Of a stretch of DNA of 56,460 nt, positions 53,891 to 56,460 are shown piece after piece. Positions within the stretch are counted from its first letter, which is position 1. The number at the start of each line of letters is the position of its first letter. Location: the NCBI GenBank assembly GCA_027080505.1, contig JALWRX010000078.1:1-56460 (forward strand), in the 5' to 3' direction. The position numbers and the translations under genes are program-made. The notes beneath the pieces are model-generated. The model did no database searches. It was not told where the DNA came from and saw only the letters and a program-made list of their open reading frames with translations. The stretch is from Ghiorsea sp. (GTDB taxonomy: Bacteria > Pseudomonadota > Zetaproteobacteria > Mariprofundales > Mariprofundaceae).

Positions 53891-56050
53891 CTAGAATTTT
53901 CCATAATATCCTTCTTTAAGCGCATCAAATAAGTTGGCTGCTGTATGCATTTCGCCATCATATTCAACTTCTTCATTACCTTTGGCTTCCACCACTGTTC
54001 CATCTTCCAAAGTGAACTTATATGTAGTGTTTTCCAAATCTTCTTCTTTGACCAACACGCCTTGAAACACTTCAGGGTTAAAGCGGAAGGTTGTACAACC
54101 TTTCAAACCTTTATCAAAGGCATACATATAAATTTCTTTAAAATCTTCATACGGAAAATCAGTAGGCACATTCGCTGTTTTAGAAATGGATGAATCTACC
54201 CAAGTTTGTGCGGCCGCTTGAATATCAACGTGCTGTGTTGGTGTTACAGCATCTGCTGAGATAAAATAATCAGGAAGCTTAGTTGCTTCATCTTCTGAAA
54301 ACGGCATGGCATCGGGGTTTATCATTTCACGGTAAGCCAATAATTCATAAGAGAAAACATCCACTTTTTCTTTGGATTTTTTGCCCTCACGAATTACGTT
54401 GCGTGCATAATGGTGCGCAAATGATGGCTCAATGCCATTGGATGCATTATTGGCAAGTGATAATGAAATCGTGCCTGTAGGTGCAATGGATGAATGATGG
54501 GTAAAACGACAACCCTTCTCAATCAAACCATCCAGCAACTCTTGATCACCTGAATCGGCAAACTTCTGCATATAGCGTGAATATTTTGCCCAAAGGACTT
54601 TACCTTTGACTTTATCGCCCACTTTAAAACCGTCTTTCAACATTTCAGGGCGTTTGAACAACATATCTTTAGTCACTTCAAAATCTTGTTCCATAATCGG
54701 CGCAGCACCCTTTTCTTCTGCCAATTGCAAACCCACTTCAAAACCTGTTTTTGCCATTTCATAAGCCACTTTTTCAGTGAATGCTAAAGAATCTTCAGAA
54801 CCATATTTGGTACGCAACATGGTGAGCGTACTACCAAGACCTAAGAAACCCATACCATGACGGCGTTTATCCAAAATCGCTTGGCGTTGTTGTTCTAATG
54901 GCAAACCATTGATATCCACCACATTATCCAACATACGGGTAAATACAGACACCACTTCGCGGTACATATCCCAATCAAAATACGCGTCTTCCGTGAAAGG
55001 ATTGCGTACAAACTTGGTTAAATTCACTGAACCCAAAAGACATGCGCCGTATGGCGGTAAAGGCTGTTCACCACAAGGATTAGTGGCACGAATATCTTCA
55101 CAAAACCAATTGTTGTTCAAATCGTTCACTTCATCAATCAAAATAAAACCAGGCTCTGCATAATCATAAGTGGACGACATAATCACATCCCACAAACGAC
55201 GTGCCTTAATGGTTTTATACACACGACATGCCGTAAAACCACGGTCATCCTGCTCTGCATTTTCTGGTGGGTTTGCAACACGCTTAAAAATAATGCGCAT
55301 ATCATCATTAGCAAGTTCATCTTGGGTCGCAGGAAACACCAAATCCCAATCGGCATCATTTTTCACTGCTTCCATAAAATCTTTAGTAATAAGACACGAG
55401 AGATTAAACTGACGCAAACGTCCATCCTCTCGTTTGGCTTTGATAAAATCCGCCACATCAGGGTGGGAAATATCAAAAGTACCCATTTGTGCACCACGGC
55501 GACCACCCGCTGATGATACGGTAAAACACATTTTATCATAAATATCCATAAATGATAAAGGACCCGAAGTATATGCGCCTGCACCTGATACATATGCACC
55601 TTTAGGACGAAGTGTAGAAAACTCATAACCAATACCACAGCCCGCTTTAAGCGTTAAACCCGCTTCTTTAACCATGGTCAAAATACCATCCATAGAATCA
55701 GGAATCACACCCGATACTGTGCAATTGATAGTTGAGGTCGCTGGTTTATGTGCTTCAGCACCTGCATTGGACATAATACGCCCTGCTGGAATGGCTCCAT
55801 TTGCCAAAGCCCAAGTAAAACGGTTACTCCAAAATTCACGTTTATCTTCGTCTTCCACTTCCGACAAAGCTTTGGCAACACGTTTATAAGTATCTGCAAC
55901 ATTAGCATCCACTGCGTTGCCATCTTTATCTTTTAATCGGTACTTCTTATCCCAAATATCTTCACTAGCAGGCTGCAATGTCACTTCATTAATGCCCATG
56001 TCTAAATCAGAGCTAATAAACTGAGGTTTTTTCGGTTGCACTTGGCTCAT
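53891..56050 (-). CDS. nrdJ: Class II (adenosylcobalamin-dependent) ribonucleotide reductase, large component NrdJa
   Basis: A 719-residue protein making deoxyribonucleotides with adenosylcobalamin. The active-site patterns include STINCTVSGVIPDSMDGIL, LKAGCGIGYEFSTLRPKGAY, the NPCGEQPLPPYGACLLGSVN loop with the catalytic Cys and Glu, and the late GTISLSLANNASNGIEPSF. The C-terminal TSCPD and redox cysteines are in the following gene. It is oxygen-independent, useful in micro-oxic habitats. Promoter: TTGTGT/TATAGT on the minus strand with NrdR boxes at 56121-56168. Confidence 0.95.
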   Translation of the reverse strand: MSQVQPKKPQFISSDLDMGINEVTLQPASEDIWDKKYRLKDKDGNAVDANVADTYKRVAKALSEVEDEDKREFWSNRFTWALANGAIPAGRIMSNAGAEAHKPATSTINCTVSGVIPDSMDGILTMVKEAGLTLKAGCGIGYEFSTLRPKGAYVSGAGAYTSGPLSFMDIYDKMCFTVSSAGGRRGAQMGTFDISHPDVADFIKAKREDGRLRQFNLSCLITKDFMEAVKNDADWDLVFPATQDELANDDMRIIFKRVANPPENAEQDDRGFTACRVYKTIKARRLWDVIMSSTYDYAEPGFILIDEVNDLNNNWFCEDIRATNPCGEQPLPPYGACLLGSVNLTKFVRNPFTEDAYFDWDMYREVVSVFTRMLDNVVDINGLPLEQQRQAILDKRRHGMGFLGLGSTLTMLRTKYGSEDSLAFTEKVAYEMAKTGFEVGLQLAEEKGAAPIMEQDFEVTKDMLFKRPEMLKDGFKVGDKVKGKVLWAKYSRYMQKFADSGDQELLDGLIEKGCRFTHHSSIAPTGTISLSLANNASNGIEPSFAHHYARNVIREGKKSKEKVDVFSYELLAYREMINPDAMPFSEDEATKLPDYFISADAVTPTQHVDIQAAAQTWVDSSISKTANVPTDFPYEDFKEIYMYAFDKGLKGCTTFRFNPEVFQGVLVKEEDLENTTYKFTLEDGTVVEAKGNEEVEYDGEMHTAANLFDALKEGYYGKF

Positions 56051-56120
56051 AAGATGTTGTCCCCTTGCTTGAAACGTGAATTTTACATAAAAATCGCTTC
56101 ATCTTCGCATTATCTGTGCG

Positions 56121-56168
56121 CCACTATATGTTGGGTTTAGAAAGAACACAAGACACAATCTCTTGTGT
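56121..56168 (-). promoter_or_regulatory. Tandem NrdR boxes overlapping the nrdJ promoter
   Basis: Box 1, ACCCAACATATAGTGG (56121-56136 minus strand), matches 13 of 16 positions of the NrdR consensus acaCwAtATaTwGtgt; box 2, ACACAAGAGATTGTGT (56153-56168), matches 14 of 16. They are 16 bases apart, the usual linker. The minus-strand promoter -35 TTGTGT (56146-56151) and -10 TATAGT (56123-56128), spaced 17 bases, is covered by them. NrdR with dATP should repress. Confidence 0.85.
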
Positions 56169-56192
56169 TGTTATACAAATATTGCCCACAAC

Positions 56193-56216
56193 TTATGCAC
56201 AGCAAGTTGTGGATAA
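56193..56216. promoter_or_regulatory. Two facing DnaA boxes upstream of nrdJ
   Basis: TTATGCACA (56193-56201, plus) fits TTATNCACA, and TTATCCACA is perfect on the minus strand (56208-56216). They are part of a 9-base inverted repeat CCACAACTT/AAGTTGTGG (56186-56194, 56204-56212). In E. coli nrdAB, DnaA boxes and NrdR boxes occur together, so cell-cycle control of nrdJ is a reasonable inference. Confidence 0.7.
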
Positions 56217-56403
56217 GTTAAAAAATACATGTAAACATTGGATATTCACATGTTTTATAAACCTCACCTGCAGGTGCAAAATTTTGGCAATCTTTACCAC
56301 TATTTAGTATTTCAAAACGAGTAAAAACTGTTCTCGTGAATTTTATTGAAAATACAGTATTATGCGCCCAATATAATTAGTTTGTTTCAAGGAGCGTGCT
56401 CAA

Positions 56404-56460
56404 GTGTCAGCATCCCATCTTACCGATGACCTTCGTATTACAGGCTTACGTGAAGTAAGC
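56404..56460 (+). CDS. Class I DAHP synthase, partial (N-terminus only)
   Basis: A GTG start at 56404 with AAGGAG spaced 9 bases; 19 residues are in the window, including DDLRITGLREV, which corresponds to the N-terminal DDLRIKEI-type motif of AroF/G/H. The enzyme condenses phosphoenolpyruvate and erythrose-4-phosphate as the first shikimate-pathway step. The assignment rests on this short motif and could be another member of the same family. The catalytic barrel lies beyond the window. Confidence 0.7.
   Translation, partial: MSASHLTDDLRITGLREVS

Larger units (their letters stand above)
56051..56403. other. Divergent control region between nrdJ and the DAHP synthase gene
   Basis: The 353 bases hold the nrdJ leader (56051-56115), the nrdJ promoter and NrdR boxes, the two DnaA boxes, a perfect CACCTGCAGGTG palindrome at 56265-56276, and AT-rich sequence with a possible TATTAT-type -10 near 56359-56364 for the plus-strand gene. 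No cobalamin riboswitch core, tRNA or small gene was seen. Confidence 0.6.

Noticed and set aside
53659-54003. Open frame of 114 codons spanning the end of nrdJa and the gap before nrdJb
   Set aside because: It overlaps nrdJa in a different frame, its residues resemble no known protein, and it has no suitable start signal.
56193-56216. Origin of replication upstream of nrdJ based on two DnaA boxes
   Set aside because: Two boxes alone with no AT-rich unwinding repeats and no dnaA or dnaN nearby fit promoter control better.
56051-56403. Cobalamin riboswitch upstream of the B12-dependent reductase
   Set aside because: I looked for the B12-box core and pairing elements and saw none. NrdR boxes give a better explanation of control.

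Overview
The window reads as chromosomal DNA of a free-living, flagellated, Gram-negative proteobacterium. Lipid A-core heptose synthesis (GmhB), periplasmic disulfide chemistry (DsbB and a DsbA-like protein), a stator-switch-export flagellar operon and arsenic, zinc and iron efflux genes support this. Composition looks moderately AT-rich by eye. A split cobalamin-dependent ribonucleotide reductase, a Ras-like GTPase/Roadblock cluster, FieF and many metal genes would fit a microaerophilic iron-oxidising lineage such as Zetaproteobacteria. That taxonomic guess is inference, not something the sequence proves.

Layout. 1-8.4 kb is all minus strand: ilvB-ilvH-folD-MIF-like-ykgJ-like (branched-chain amino acids and folate), preceded by purE-tsaC-like-gmhB-plsC-tlpA-SRPBCC-anmK (purine, tRNA modification, envelope, murein recycling). 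8.5-15 kb is the least conventional part: a kinase-like/metallophosphoesterase fusion, a DUF4388-like protein, a COG2229-type small GTPase, an ABC1/UbiB-family kinase, a VOC protein with an extra C-terminal domain, and three Roadblock/LC7-like proteins. 15-18 kb holds a two-domain globin, an ASCH protein, and mtnA paired with a class II aldolase. 18-23.3 kb is motA-motB(E24)-motB(D24)-fliL-fliM-fliN-fliO-fliP with a candidate sigma-54 promoter in front.

23.4-32.5 kb is accessory: small metabolic proteins, an ArsR-controlled permease/thioredoxin/CDF cluster, AraC and MarR regulators, two orphan peptide-type ABC permeases and an aminotransferase. 32.7-47.4 kb is a plus-strand housekeeping stretch: ileS-thiI-fieF-DEAD helicase-tyrS-dsbB-dsbA-like-JmjC/cupin, a repeat-filled gap, then recF-gyrB-purM. 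47.5-56 kb is minus strand: sppA, arsR-acr3-arsC, a KAP NTPase, and nrdJb/nrdJa. The window ends inside a plus-strand DAHP synthase gene.

Strongest regulatory signals: tandem NrdR boxes overlapping a consensus-like promoter of nrdJ with two DnaA boxes behind it; the same TATCC-N8-GGATA palindrome at both ArsR loci; and a perfect 8-bp-arm palindrome just downstream of a sigma-70-like promoter between marR and the aminotransferase gene. Two related intergenic palindromic elements (1881-2003 and 32567-32642) appear to be members of a dispersed repeat family. No tRNA, rRNA, CRISPR array, transposase or integrase gene was seen.
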